Shown: positions 1-9,539, counted from the stretch's first letter. The stretch: 64,000 nucleotides of DNA from Gracilimonas sp. (GCA_022450045.1 JAKURD010000003.1:114911-178910); one strand, 5' to 3'. Notes: generated by a model not told the origin, from the letters alone. Numbers and translations are program-made.

Positions 1-20
1 TATTTTAATAAATAATCGTA

Positions 21-100
21 CTGCTAAACACTGCTAAAGAGTGCTTAAACTTGCTAAACATTTTAGCTCATTTAAGCACTCTTCTTATTGCACTGCTAAA
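21..100. repeat. CTGCTAAA iteron cluster with a 13-bp inverted repeat
   Basis: The octamer CTGCTAAA occurs at 21-28, 31-38 and 93-100, with a one-mismatch copy (TTGCTAAA) at 51-58 and a reversed GCTAAA core at 62-67. Between them AAGAGTGCTTAAA (37-49) is a perfect inverted match to TTTAAGCACTCTT (71-83), giving a 13-bp stem around a 21-nt loop. Repeated short direct repeats beside a hairpin suggest a multi-site protein-binding region, such as recombinase arm sites, a replication initiator site or a repressor array. No gene for such a protein lies next to it, so the role is unknown. Confidence 0.45.
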
Positions 101-1014
101 CCAAAAGTGCCTTTATAAGACCTATTAGCCCTATTTTTATGCCATTCATCACCATTAAGCAGTTAAGCAGCACAAACGTGTATCCTTGATCGCCAGTACA
201 AGTATATCCATTGAGTATTGTATGACATTGATATGGAGGGCACTCTTAATCGCAGCTCAACTTTGTCAGACCAACTTGAGGGTTGTGAAGGTTCGAATCA
301 TCCAAAAGCCACCCTTGGGTATAACAATCAATCAGTTTACAAGGCTCGGGTCAATCGAAGCCACGTTTATGCATAACAAATTTATATACCAGAGAACTTA
401 TTAGGGGAAGCGTTAGCTCTTGAACCTACTCAGTCTATATGAACGTATTACGTTCCAGCCATGGAGCTGATCAGGTACGCCCCAATTGAGCTTAAGGTCG
501 GTGGTGTACAAAGCCAGACCCGTGAGTTTGCTATACCAACTTAGTCATCAAGCCATGTAGTTTTGTACAAAACCACAAAAATACATGCCATAGTACGAAA
601 CTACAGATCAAGACCTACAAACATACAATTGTAGGAAAATACATAAATACATTGGGGTGATATCTGCCTATTCGCATAACTTTTCTACCTACTACTGGCT
701 TTGAGAGAAAGGGGAAGGCTTACATTGATATAGGTTTGTTAGTAAAACAGACAAGGGAATCAGGGCCAATTCATAGCCATTTGCGTAATAATCCGTGGTG
801 TTCGTTGCTATAATGGCCTGAATATCAATCATTTCTACGGGTTAGTTGGTTACCCGGATACCTTCACAGGGCTAAAATGGGGGCTATAACAGTCCAAAAC
901 CTTCAATTTGTAATACAAACAGGGGGGTTAAACAAATGTTGGTTTCAACATTCCAACAAATCAACATAATCAACTTCGATTTTTGTTTAAATATTTAATT
1001 GTGGTTTCAACATT
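101..1014. other. Gene-poor repeat-rich stretch at the island's left side
   Basis: I see no convincing gene in this stretch. It contains two inverted repeats close together: GTAGTTTTGTAC (557-568) against GTACGAAACTAC (593-604), matching at 11 of 12 positions, and CCTACAA (614-620) against TTGTAGG (629-635) around the palindrome TACAATTGTA. A GGTTCGAATC stretch at 290-299 resembles a tRNA T-arm, but no full tRNA fold surrounds it. The content is typical of the non-coding edge of an integrated element, but no attachment site pair could be found inside the window. Confidence 0.35.
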
Positions 1015-1021
1015 TCAACAA
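940..1021. repeat. Pair of 20-bp direct repeats at the 3' end of a small gene
   Basis: TGGTTTCAACATTCCAACAA (940-959) and TGGTTTCAACATTTCAACAA (1002-1021) differ at one base and are 62 bp apart. The second overlaps the last codons of the minus-strand gene at 1015-1293. The TTCAACA core recurs on the other side of that gene in the palindrome at 1420-1433. The repeats may be binding sites for one protein. The function is unknown. Confidence 0.5.
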
Positions 1022-1293
1022 GACTCACTTTCCCTCTTCTCCTTGGCCTTCTTTTTATTGCCGAATAACACATCGTATATATACATGCTCGTACTTATCG
1101 GAGGCTCGGTGACCTTAGCATCGGACTCATAGATCTTACCAGCAAAAGTATCCGGGATCGGGAAATAGTAATACTCTTCCCGTTCAAAGTCGTATTCGAT
1201 AAACCGAATCTCAAAGGACTGCCCCTCTCCATCGGTTATGTATTGCCACTCTTTGAATTTTGGCTTGGGTAGGTGGGCAAGTTTGTTTGACAT
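1015..1293 (-). CDS. Hypothetical small protein (92 aa)
   Basis: I do not recognise the family. The protein is 92 aa, has no membrane segment or signal peptide, and is rich in Tyr, Phe, Glu and Lys in its middle (an FEREEYYYFPIP stretch near residues 37-48). It ends in a charged Lys/Arg/Glu tail. The ATG start at 1293 is the only good start. The gene stands alone, flanked by TTCAACA-type repeats on both sides (940-1021 and 1420-1433), which hints at self-regulation or at a mobile-element context. Codon use looks ordinary. It is probably a real gene because the frame is clean and the composition is protein-like, but nothing in the sequence indicates a job. Confidence 0.5.
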   Translation of the reverse strand: MSNKLAHLPKPKFKEWQYITDGEGQSFEIRFIEYDFEREEYYYFPIPDTFAGKIYESDAKVTEPPISTSMYIYDVLFGNKKKAKEKRESESC

Positions 1294-1419
1294 GAGTCTT
1301 GTTTTATGGCCGTTGTATTTTTACAAGACAAATATAATTAAGTATTTAGAAATACAAAAATATGATTTTTTCTAACAATCGTGTACTATCAACAAATGTT
1401 TATACATTGGATCAATATT

Positions 1420-1433
1420 TCAACAATTGTTGA
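1420..1433. promoter_or_regulatory. 14-bp perfect palindrome, possible operator
   Basis: TCAACAATTGTTGA is a perfect palindrome in the intergenic region between the minus-strand gene ending at 1293 and the plus-strand gene starting at 1646. Its half site TCAACAA repeats the core of the 20-bp direct repeats at 940-1021 and occurs again at 1389-1395. This arrangement fits a dimeric repressor site, but the cognate regulator is unknown. Confidence 0.35.
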
Positions 1434-1645
1434 TGATTCAGTGTAGATTGTGGAAAGTGCCAGGCTGATGTCACTGGTAGATAACACCCCAAATACTATA
1501 AAAATTGGGTATTATCCGATCAGTTGTTCTGATAACTTTCCATATAAACCAAATTTGTGAATTTTAACAGACAGAGAAGTAGTTTCTCGTTCATCGGAAG
1601 AAATACTTATTCGGATAATATTATATAGTTTCTCAAAATTTATTC

Positions 1646-2869
1646 ATGAGTTTACACCCTGTTCCAAATATTTTAATACCTCTCTACGATGATAAAGACC
1701 AATTTAGATTGAGCAATCTTATCAATTGTTTAATACTTTTTGATACGGTAACAATTAATAGTCGCCATCTGGAAGAATTAAAAATCTTGACTAACATATT
1801 TGGTATAAGAAATGTAAAGAGACTTATAAAGTCTGGTAGAATCAAGCTAAAAGGAGGACACGTAACAACTGGTATTCAGTTGTTGAAAATTGTAGGAAAC
1901 GACTATTTATTTCTCGTCAGACCAATGCAGCTTGCCCCCAAACCTACACGTGAAAAAAGTATTGAAGAATTAACCGAATACATCAATACTACTAAGGATC
2001 ATAATAGACCTCTGTCGGTTATTAGAAATAAATATTTTGATTACAACCGAAATAAATTAATTACTTCTATCAATGAGGCCTATCAAGACTATTCTGACGA
2101 AATATTTTCAGAGTTTACAAACAAAGTACACGGAATTATCGAAAAAAATAGTATAACTAGAGATGGGATCATTCAGTATTTATATAAGGATTACTTAGAA
2201 TCTGATGTAAAAAATCAAATTCAAATAATTCGAGAAGAGAAAGAAATCTTTCGCATCAATTTTAGTGCTGCTCCTACAAGTCAGAATGAAGTTAATATGC
2301 TGAAGGGTAGTTCGACAAGCTTCCTTCTTGGAATGGGAAATATTATTCGAAATAATGTCAATATGGTTAATTTCAACTCATTGATTGGTTTTAAAAATGA
2401 TGAAATTAACTTCCAAAAATTAAATAGCCAGTATTTATATAATAAGTTTGATCCTGACAACCATCTTGATCGTTTTAATCGAGTCTTAACAGCCAATGAC
2501 ATACCATACTTAAGTGAAGAATCTGCCCATAAAATCAATTTTAAAAAACTTTATAAGGCAATTAATTCAAAAGAAATTGCACAATTCAGAGGTTGGCTTT
2601 GGAATATCGATAACCTGGAAGATGATGAAATAGAAGAAAAAGTCAATTCTATTACAAAGTATCTCGACAAGATATATAGAGTTCCAATCATTAATAAAAG
2701 CTTTTCAGTATTACAATCATTTTTGGCTTCAAGTCTTACTGGAGATCCTATTGGAGTAACAGGTGAAGTGACAGATTCAGTAATAGAGAAATACATTTTT
2801 GAAAAGATAAAACGTAAAGATCACTTTACTTTTATAAATGACATTTACCCATCAATATTTGAGAAATAA
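1646..2869 (+). CDS. Unknown 407-aa protein upstream of an Avs-like STAND gene
   Basis: No family is recognised. The protein is about 407 aa, soluble, without signal peptide or transmembrane helices, and rich in Ile, Asn and Lys, matching the AT-rich base use of the defence genes around it. The N-terminus (residues 1-60) has alternating hydrophobic stretches suggestive of an alpha/beta fold. The C-terminal half is mostly helical in character. The ATG at 1646 follows an AT-rich region (TATATAGTTTC) that could hold a promoter. The gene lies 110 bp upstream of the 1909-aa STAND NTPase on the same strand, so it may be a companion (regulator, adaptor or extra sensor), but it may equally be an independent cargo gene. 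It is a real gene judging by its length and clean frame. Confidence 0.6.
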   Translation: MSLHPVPNILIPLYDDKDQFRLSNLINCLILFDTVTINSRHLEELKILTNIFGIRNVKRLIKSGRIKLKGGHVTTGIQLLKIVGNDYLFLVRPMQLAPKPTREKSIEELTEYINTTKDHNRPLSVIRNKYFDYNRNKLITSINEAYQDYSDEIFSEFTNKVHGIIEKNSITRDGIIQYLYKDYLESDVKNQIQIIREEKEIFRINFSAAPTSQNEVNMLKGSSTSFLLGMGNIIRNNVNMVNFNSLIGFKNDEINFQKLNSQYLYNKFDPDNHLDRFNRVLTANDIPYLSEESAHKINFKKLYKAINSKEIAQFRGWLWNIDNLEDDEIEEKVNSITKYLDKIYRVPIINKSFSVLQSFLASSLTGDPIGVTGEVTDSVIEKYIFEKIKRKDHFTFINDIYPSIFEK

Positions 2870-2873
2870 AAAT

Positions 2874-2941
2874 GCGTTTAAACCGGAATCGTCTAAGGTT
2901 CCAAATCTTAATTTTGACAATTTGGCTCTTCACTTAAACGC
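2874..2941. other. Nested inverted repeats between the two defence genes
   Basis: GCGTTTAA (2874-2881) pairs with TTAAACGC (2934-2941). Inside, CCAAAT and ATTTGG form a second stem around a loop of about 13 nt. Transcribed, this would give a two-tier hairpin just after the stop codon of the 407-aa gene and 38 bp before the STAND gene. It lacks a T-tract on the plus strand, so it is more likely an RNA structure or an operator than an intrinsic terminator. Confidence 0.3.
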
Positions 2942-2979
2942 CGAGCTTATAACACCCCTATAAACAAAAAAAATCACCC

Positions 2980-5900
2980 TTGGCAAGACCTTCATTAATA
3001 AAACCCTCACAACTTCCACGGGCCGGGTATACATACCAAGACCTTATGTGTATTGGAATGCTGATAAATTGGTTTCACGACCCGGATAAATACCAATGGA
3101 TGAGTATTGAAGGTAACAAAGATGTTGGCGACATAAAGAGCCTAGATGATGTTATTTGTTTCACACCTAATGGAGAGTATGAGCTCTATCAAGTCAAATT
3201 CACAATTGATCCAGATCGTAATGATCTAAAGCTTGATTTTGACTGGCTACTAAAGAAAAAGCCAAAAGGTACTTCCCTGATACAGAAATGGTCAGCTGAC
3301 ATTAAAAAGTTTGGCGCTTCAAATGTGATATCTATTGCTAAACTTCTTACGAATAGGAAGCCAGACACTGTTTTTTCCGAATGTCTTGTCGGGAATAGAA
3401 TAGACTATACCTTAATTCCTGATGATGTAAAGTCTAAAATATCAGACCAGCTCGGCGACGAAAGTAAAGCGATACTATTTTTCGAAAATCTCATCTTTGA
3501 TCACAGTCTAAAGGAAATTGACGATTTAGAACTGACTCTACACGACTCGCTTGTACCAGACCATGCTAATAATGAAAATTGGCTTCAGTTATTGAAAACA
3601 GTTGAGCGATGGGCTACACGAAAAAACGAACCAGCACCAGATGGCAAAATTTACCTTGAACATATTCATGAAATTCTATCTTTTGGATCTAGAAAAACTA
3701 TTTCTCAGTTTTTTGAAGTGCCAGAAGGTTATATACCACCCACAGAAGAGTTTCATAAAGAAGTACTAGAAAGAACCGCCAATCCCGGCTGCCACGTTAT
3801 CTCAGGTCTCCCAGGAATGGGGAAAAGCACCTTCTTATCATACTTAACCGATCAACTGATAGAGAATAAGACCCCTGTAATTAGACATCATTACTATTTG
3901 TCACCTCAATTTATTGGTGACAGGATTGCCTTCAATAACGCAGCACAATCATTAAAAAGCCAGATCAAGTCACTGTATCCTCTCGACTTTAACAGTGATG
4001 AGTTTAATCAACAGCAATTGGAAACTTGCATCAGTAAAGCGGCTGAAAAGGCGTCTGAAAGTGATGAAACACTTGTTGTTATAATTGATGGACTGGACCA
4101 TGTCTATCGTGAAAGATCAGATATCAGCCAACTTGAGCATTTAGTAAATCGAATTGAACCCCTTAAAGATAAAATTTGCTTGCTTTTTGGGACCCAACCA
4201 ATAAGTGATGAGCATCTACCTAATTCGCTGTTACGAGCAGCACCAAAGGAAAATTCCTGGATTGTTATACCCCCTATGGGGCTTGATGCCATTAAAACGA
4301 GAATAGATTTCTTAGCATCTAGTAATGAAATCAATGTAATTGGTGAGGATGATCACCAACGTAGCGAAATAGTGGGAATATCACAGGCATTACTGGACAT
4401 TTCACATGGATATCCTCTACATATTATTTACTCGTTGAACAGCTTAATGATAGCGGGAAAAAAGATTAGTAAATATGACATAGAAAGACTTCCAACCTGC
4501 CCCGAAGGAGATATACACGCATATTATGAGAATTTATGGATATCACTTACTGAAAGTGCCAAGGAAATCCTCCTTCTAATAGCGAATGCTGATTTCTCAT
4601 GGCCGGATGAAACGCACTTGAGTTATTGTTTTGAAGACAGTCTTATTTTTTGGAACAGCTTTTCAGAAATTCAACATCTTATAGAAAAAAGGCTAAGTGG
4701 AATAACTCCATTTCATAGCAGTTTATTTGTTTATTTAAGAAATAAAGATGCATTTGCTCAATCAAAGAAAAGGCTAAACAGAAAATCACAAGCTTGGGTA
4801 AATCAACATGCCCCAGAATACTGGAAATGGGGTTGGGAATGGATTATTGAAGCAAACCTGGGAAATTCTACACCACTATTACAAGGCATCACTAGAGAGT
4901 GGCTTATAGATTCACTTTGCGCGGGTTATCCATTAGAGCACATAGAACATATTTTCAACGTAGCCGAGAAAATTGCTTTCGAACAAAAACTATATCCTGA
5001 GTTATTAGAATTACGTTTATTGAAATTGAGGTTATTGAATGGCTCAGAATTTCAAATACAGGACTTTAGTCAATTTCTTGATTGCTCACTTAACCTCTCA
5101 CAAGATAATTTTGGCCTTCTTTGGCGAGGCGACAATTTGAAAATTATACCTGACAATGAAATTGTTATTGTAGCAAAACATTTTCAAGAAAAAGATGAAA
5201 GAATTGTCAATGCATGTGCAAAGGAGATATACCGAAGAATCCGTTTTTATTCCCGTTTAGATGACTCCAACCATTACGAAACCTTAAACGGTCTTGTTGA
5301 GGATTATCTTGAAGTATTAGTATCCTACGAAAACCCTGAACTTGACCGTATTAATGAGTTCTTTGAAAAGCTTAATAATAAGTCATCATCCTTCAAAAGG
5401 ATAGTTGAACTCTTCATTCAATATGGGCATAGACATCTGCTTCTTGATCTATCGCCATTTGATATCCCAGATGATATCAATGTGAGTGTAATTAATGATG
5501 TTGTACTGGCGGCGATTATTGAAAACGTTTCCTTAAAAGAAGTAACTGGAAATCTTAGTATTACAAATTCCAGTTTAGGCTTACTCCACTTATTCTTAAC
5601 CGAGCAAGATATCCACACCGATAAGCTTGTTGAATTGGAGTGTCCTGATGACTCTGAGGCTGTCACATATAATCTTTTTTATCAATATTTCTTAAATACG
5701 CTTGTGTACGGGTTGGATAACTCTGAAGCTATTGATGAGCCACATTTGGTTGAACCATCCAATATCGAAGAGTTTATTAAAAACGCATGGCTCACATTTC
5801 ACTATGCAGCCTCTAAAATTGCTTCAAACTTAAGTACAGGCAAGAATTTCGATATAACAGATCTATTCGAATATTTTGCCATTTTAGATCAACCTGATCA

Positions 5901-8709
5901 TCTCCGACTTGGTTATAAGCTAAATACTGTATTTTTTAAGATAAAAAAGTCACTAGCCAAGATAGCTATTCACCTTGATATTGTATGCAATTCTAAAGAT
6001 GACTTCTCAATCCTTGATGAAGAACATTTCTTAATAATTTCAGAAAGTGTTTGGTGGGATTCGCGCGTTTTCTTAGATCTTGCCGCTCAAAATTCAATTT
6101 TTACCTTATCCAAAGATGTTACAAGTCAAGAATTTCTTAAAATTTATGAACTCGAACTTAACCGTAGAGAGAGCACTGCTACTTTAGCAAATGATAGTCT
6201 TGAGTTAGGTGCATTAGCTAACGCCCATGGCCTTGTTGATATCGCTAGAAAATTTCTCGAGCGTTCTGCACTCAATATAGTTGGATATGGCTACAGAAAA
6301 GATATAACATTACATGAAGTCTTCGAAGCGATTGAGGAGTGTTCCGAGTCAAACTACCCTCAAGTATCGGGTTGGTTAAGGCGTGTTGCAACCTTTACAA
6401 AAGATGTCTTTGTTTTTTCGGAAAAAGAAATAAGACACATTCCAGGTTGGTTCACAAAATTATTAGCAGAACACACCCCTGAACGTCTCGTAGACGAATT
6501 TGACTATTACTTGTCAGAAGAAAATTGGCACCGGACACATATAATTCTTAAGAATATCATTAAATCATTTCCATTATCTACTCAACCAGAATATTCATTT
6601 CTTCAATGCATGACAACGTTTGATGCGCTTACAGCATTAAAGGAAAGAGCCGAAGGAAATACTACTCTAGGGCAAATTTATGAAGAACAATGCAACATTC
6701 TTGGCGGTATGCCCCCGCCACCTAAAGCCCCCTCTTCAACTGAAGACGAAGAAGCACCAGAATACCCCGATGTAACCACTATCCAGCCGAACGACTTGGG
6801 TGAACTTAAGTCTACATTACATACTGTTTCATACAGAATTCGCGATGAATTCTTCGCGAATTGGATTACATACTGGGTAAAATTGGATCAGGGCGCCACT
6901 ATCCTTAATTCGTTTAATTCATATTACGAGGAAGATAATTCAGATTATGAGCTTAATAGATGTTTATATGAAATATTTTTATTGAGTAAGAAAATTGAGG
7001 GCAAAACTAAAGCATATATATGGGCAGTTAGGGATGTAAAACTGAACCATCGCTGGAATCGGTATATGCATTCCAAAGCAGAAGAATCAATAAGAGAATA
7101 TGGTTCCACATATAAGTATAAATGGAATAAACTACTTCAAGATACAATATCTCAAAGCTCTTCAAGGCTACAAAAAGAAGAAAAAATAATTGTACCTACC
7201 ACTCAGCTTGTGACTTATTTAGTTTCAGCAGGCCAAACAGACCTCGCAGCTGAAATTACCGAGGTTATGGTCAATAGTCTTGAGGGGGACATTGCACACC
7301 TTCCTTTAACAGATTTATATTGGTATAAACAGCCAGTTTCAATAGAGGCAGCTCCATTACATTTAATTTATCTTCATTATAAATGGCCTGATAGATATTC
7401 CCGCTTACAAACCGCAAAACAAATTGCAACTCTCTTAAAAGATGACACAAATGTTGAATTTCGTTCTTTATACTTACAATACCTTTCACGACAACCATAC
7501 GAAGTTGATATTGTAGATTACCTATCAATTTTGTTATTACTCGAAGAACTTCCCTTCTCAAAAGAAGAGATTATCCAAAACATACAATTTCCTTCTCTCG
7601 CTTCAGATGAGCTATTAGTCAATCTATGTTATTTGGATGAAGAACGAGAAGACTTGACTCCCTTATACTCTGAGTTTTCAGATGATTTAACACCTAATAG
7701 AGCTAAATATGACAAATATGCCAATGGTCTTGCATTGAGATACATAATGAATATTGAACGGCTTGGAAAAGAATTCACTATTCCACTAAAAAAGCACTTC
7801 CTACTTGAATGGGAGCAAATTCTAGAAAGGCACCCTTGTTACATTTTCAAACCTCACAACTTCTCTAACGATCAATTTTATCCTCAAGATAAGATTAACT
7901 GTAGCTTTTCATGGACCGCGGAATCATCAATATTATCAGCTTACTTAAGAACTCTTACCTACGCCATTGATCGACACTCTATTCCCACAGATGTTTGTTT
8001 AATGCATGCTCAGGAGGTATTACCGTTCGGCTCAGTTGCCATAAACCTCTCCCCTTCTGATCCTCCTGCAAGCTGGCCCAGATTGAACAACTTAAAGAAA
8101 GGTGATCCTTTACCTACCCAATATGACCTTGAGCAATACCTTTCGCATATTGCCGATTCTGACGAAATTTTGTTACATGCTGCCGGACCAGTACTAAGAA
8201 ATCACAATGGCGTTTGTCTTGATTTAAAGGTCATTTTAGTAACCCTTCGAGGTACTGTAACCGATAATCCAGAGAGCATGTTCGACTCAATAGGTCATGG
8301 AAGGAATACTGAGGAAGGGATATTTCCTTTAGCTAAGTGGACTTGGCCTTCCTCCTTTGGCCGTTGGGAAATTGATTGGGTATCTAGGGGATATTTCCAG
8401 CCAACGTATTGTGTAGCAGATTTACCAATAAACTCAGTAACTCAGAATGAATCCAGGGTGGAGTATTTTGGCGGTAATATAAGCAATGGTGTCTGGAGAT
8501 ATTGGGTTGATCAATGGTATCCAGCGCATAGAAAAGAAGTTGGGAACTCTTTAGGTACTTATTTTACTGTATCCAAGGACTTCTTATGTAAGTTAAAAGA
8601 TCAGACTGGCAACAATTTTTATCTAATTGCAGAAATGACTTGTGTTGATAGACGTGAATTCATGCGTGACGAAGAGCCAATTAAAACTTTCGCCATTCTA
8701 CCTGTATAG
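2980..8709 (+). CDS. Avs-like STAND NTPase with N-terminal Cap4-type nuclease domain
   Basis: A 1909-aa protein with the layout of antiviral STAND (Avs) sensors. Residues about 12-210 match the Cap4/DUF4297 type of PD-(D/E)XK nuclease: an RAGYTYQDL opening, SIEGNKDVGD (residues 42-51), acidic D56-D57, and the active-site strand ELYQVK with Q71 and K73. Residues about 255-480 form the STAND NTPase with Walker A GLPGMGKST (276-284) and Walker B VVIIDGLDH (366-374). The remaining 1400 residues are helical repeat-like, as expected for a sensor, interrupted by a proline/acidic linker near residue 1245 (PPPPKAP, then an EDEE run). Avs proteins are known to bind phage terminase or portal proteins, assemble and cut DNA. 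The TTG at 2980 is the likely start since no earlier in-frame ATG exists. The specific Avs subtype cannot be assigned by eye, and the phage-sensing role is inferred. Confidence 0.8.
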   Translation: MARPSLIKPSQLPRAGYTYQDLMCIGMLINWFHDPDKYQWMSIEGNKDVGDIKSLDDVICFTPNGEYELYQVKFTIDPDRNDLKLDFDWLLKKKPKGTSLIQKWSADIKKFGASNVISIAKLLTNRKPDTVFSECLVGNRIDYTLIPDDVKSKISDQLGDESKAILFFENLIFDHSLKEIDDLELTLHDSLVPDHANNENWLQLLKTVERWATRKNEPAPDGKIYLEHIHEILSFGSRKTISQFFEVPEGYIPPTEEFHKEVLERTANPGCHVISGLPGMGKSTFLSYLTDQLIENKTPVIRHHYYLSPQFIGDRIAFNNAAQSLKSQIKSLYPLDFNSDEFNQQQLETCISKAAEKASESDETLVVIIDGLDHVYRERSDISQLEHLVNRIEPLKDKICLLFGTQPISDEHLPNSLLRAAPKENSWIVIPPMGLDAIKTRIDFLASSNEINVIGEDDHQRSEIVGISQALLDISHGYPLHIIYSLNSLMIAGKKISKYDIERLPTCPEGDIHAYYENLWISLTESAKEILLLIANADFSWPDETHLSYCFEDSLIFWNSFSEIQHLIEKRLSGITPFHSSLFVYLRNKDAFAQSKKRLNRKSQAWVNQHAPEYWKWGWEWIIEANLGNSTPLLQGITREWLIDSLCAGYPLEHIEHIFNVAEKIAFEQKLYPELLELRLLKLRLLNGSEFQIQDFSQFLDCSLNLSQDNFGLLWRGDNLKIIPDNEIVIVAKHFQEKDERIVNACAKEIYRRIRFYSRLDDSNHYETLNGLVEDYLEVLVSYENPELDRINEFFEKLNNKSSSFKRIVELFIQYGHRHLLLDLSPFDIPDDINVSVINDVVLAAIIENVSLKEVTGNLSITNSSLGLLHLFLTEQDIHTDKLVELECPDDSEAVTYNLFYQYFLNTLVYGLDNSEAIDEPHLVEPSNIEEFIKNAWLTFHYAASKIASNLSTGKNFDITDLFEYFAILDQPDHLRLGYKLNTVFFKIKKSLAKIAIHLDIVCNSKDDFSILDEEHFLIISESVWWDSRVFLDLAAQNSIFTLSKDVTSQEFLKIYELELNRRESTATLANDSLELGALANAHGLVDIARKFLERSALNIVGYGYRKDITLHEVFEAIEECSESNYPQVSGWLRRVATFTKDVFVFSEKEIRHIPGWFTKLLAEHTPERLVDEFDYYLSEENWHRTHIILKNIIKSFPLSTQPEYSFLQCMTTFDALTALKERAEGNTTLGQIYEEQCNILGGMPPPPKAPSSTEDEEAPEYPDVTTIQPNDLGELKSTLHTVSYRIRDEFFANWITYWVKLDQGATILNSFNSYYEEDNSDYELNRCLYEIFLLSKKIEGKTKAYIWAVRDVKLNHRWNRYMHSKAEESIREYGSTYKYKWNKLLQDTISQSSSRLQKEEKIIVPTTQLVTYLVSAGQTDLAAEITEVMVNSLEGDIAHLPLTDLYWYKQPVSIEAAPLHLIYLHYKWPDRYSRLQTAKQIATLLKDDTNVEFRSLYLQYLSRQPYEVDIVDYLSILLLLEELPFSKEEIIQNIQFPSLASDELLVNLCYLDEEREDLTPLYSEFSDDLTPNRAKYDKYANGLALRYIMNIERLGKEFTIPLKKHFLLEWEQILERHPCYIFKPHNFSNDQFYPQDKINCSFSWTAESSILSAYLRTLTYAIDRHSIPTDVCLMHAQEVLPFGSVAINLSPSDPPASWPRLNNLKKGDPLPTQYDLEQYLSHIADSDEILLHAAGPVLRNHNGVCLDLKVILVTLRGTVTDNPESMFDSIGHGRNTEEGIFPLAKWTWPSSFGRWEIDWVSRGYFQPTYCVADLPINSVTQNESRVEYFGGNISNGVWRYWVDQWYPAHRKEVGNSLGTYFTVSKDFLCKLKDQTGNNFYLIAEMTCVDRREFMRDEEPIKTFAILPV

Positions 8710-8732
8710 GAACCTGTATTTTGCAGAGCATA

Positions 8733-8767
8733 ACGTTTTTTATTTAAAGTAAAACGTAGTGTTTTTT
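8733..8767 (+). terminator. Possible intrinsic terminator after the STAND gene
   Basis: ACGTTTT (8733-8739) pairs with AAAACGT (8751-8757), and a run of six T follows at 8762-8767, starting 24 bp after the stop codon of the 1909-aa gene. The stem is AT-rich and weak, so this is a tentative call. Confidence 0.3.
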
Positions 8768-8864
8768 CGACTAGAACTTCGCGCAATCTAGATTTTCAAG
8801 AGGCTCTGACATAGTTTGGCGCTTTAATTTTAAACCCCAGAATCACTACCCAAACGAAGGGCCG

Positions 8865-9470
8865 TTACCTCACAAAAAAGAACTCCTCATTTACTTCCTG
8901 CATAAACCGCCAGTCCAGCTTATCGAGGATATACACAAGGTGGTAAAAGCGTTCGTTATCAGCTTGCACCACGTAGTTTAGCTCTTTGGTGATCATAGTG
9001 TTTTCCATGTGCAATGTTGGAATACCAATCACTTGATAGGGTGTTTTGCTCCGCAAAAAACGATACGGTTGCACCCGCTTGATAAGGGGTTTTTCTGTCC
9101 CATTATATTTCCTCTTGGCCAGCTCTTCTGGAAGTAATTCAAACCGGTATGGGATAATGCGGTGCGCTCTTGAAGACTTGTGTTTATGTCGTTCCATTAA
9201 TACCAGCACCCGGTCGATGGCTTGATCTTCAAACCCCTCAGATTTGTCCAATGACCAGAGCAGTTCCTGTTCATTGAATGACAGAGTGATTAGCTCTCCC
9301 TGTTTGGTTTCCAGCTTATAGAATGAACGAATGACCCCTCCCTGAGTTTTGGTAAAACACGATCGCACCTGCTTCACATCCCTACGATATGGCAATCTCC
9401 AGTCAGGATGAGCGACCGGCTCATAACGTGAAAAAAATGCCAACATTTCGACTAAAGGGAATTTGTTCAT
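8865..9470 (-). CDS. Unknown 201-aa protein divergent from a Y-family polymerase
   Basis: No family is recognised. The protein is basic and soluble, rich in Arg, Tyr, Phe and Lys, with repeated PYR motifs (PYRRD near residue 28, IIPYRFELLP near 105, QPYRFLRSKTPY near 135), which suggests a compact nucleic-acid- or protein-binding fold. There is no signal peptide or membrane segment. I place the start at the ATG at 9470. A TTG six bases upstream is possible, but the palindrome 9470-9490 overlaps it. It is transcribed away from a Y-family DNA polymerase gene with only 69 bp between start codons. Shared control and a related role in damage tolerance are therefore plausible, by analogy with other mutasome accessory genes. 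That link is inference only. Confidence 0.55.
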   Translation of the reverse strand: MNKFPLVEMLAFFSRYEPVAHPDWRLPYRRDVKQVRSCFTKTQGGVIRSFYKLETKQGELITLSFNEQELLWSLDKSEGFEDQAIDRVLVLMERHKHKSSRAHRIIPYRFELLPEELAKRKYNGTEKPLIKRVQPYRFLRSKTPYQVIGIPTLHMENTMITKELNYVVQADNERFYHLVYILDKLDWRFMQEVNEEFFFVR

Positions 9471-9490
9471 GACCAAGAATTTTTTGGTCA
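9470..9490. promoter_or_regulatory. Inverted repeat TGACCAA-N7-TTGGTCA at a divergent promoter
   Basis: TGACCAA (9470-9476) is an exact inverted match to TTGGTCA (9484-9490). The repeat sits in the 69-bp gap between the divergent 201-aa gene and the Y-family polymerase gene and touches the start codon of the former. The geometry (7-bp arms, 7-bp spacer, 21 bp overall) fits a dimeric repressor operator. An SOS-type regulator is an attractive candidate given the polymerase, but the sequence is not a classical LexA box. Confidence 0.45.
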
Positions 9491-9539
9491 GAGCAAACTA
9501 TACACATATATTTTACATATCAAGTAGAAGAGAAAATAT

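Noticed and set aside
240-310. tRNA-like T-arm (GGTTCGAATC at 290-299)
   Set aside because: No acceptor, D-arm or anticodon arm of the right size could be folded around it.
186-404. 72-aa open frame in the left repeat-rich region
   Set aside because: Its composition is not protein-like, it has no recognised domain, and it overlaps a tRNA T-arm-like segment. Treated as chance.
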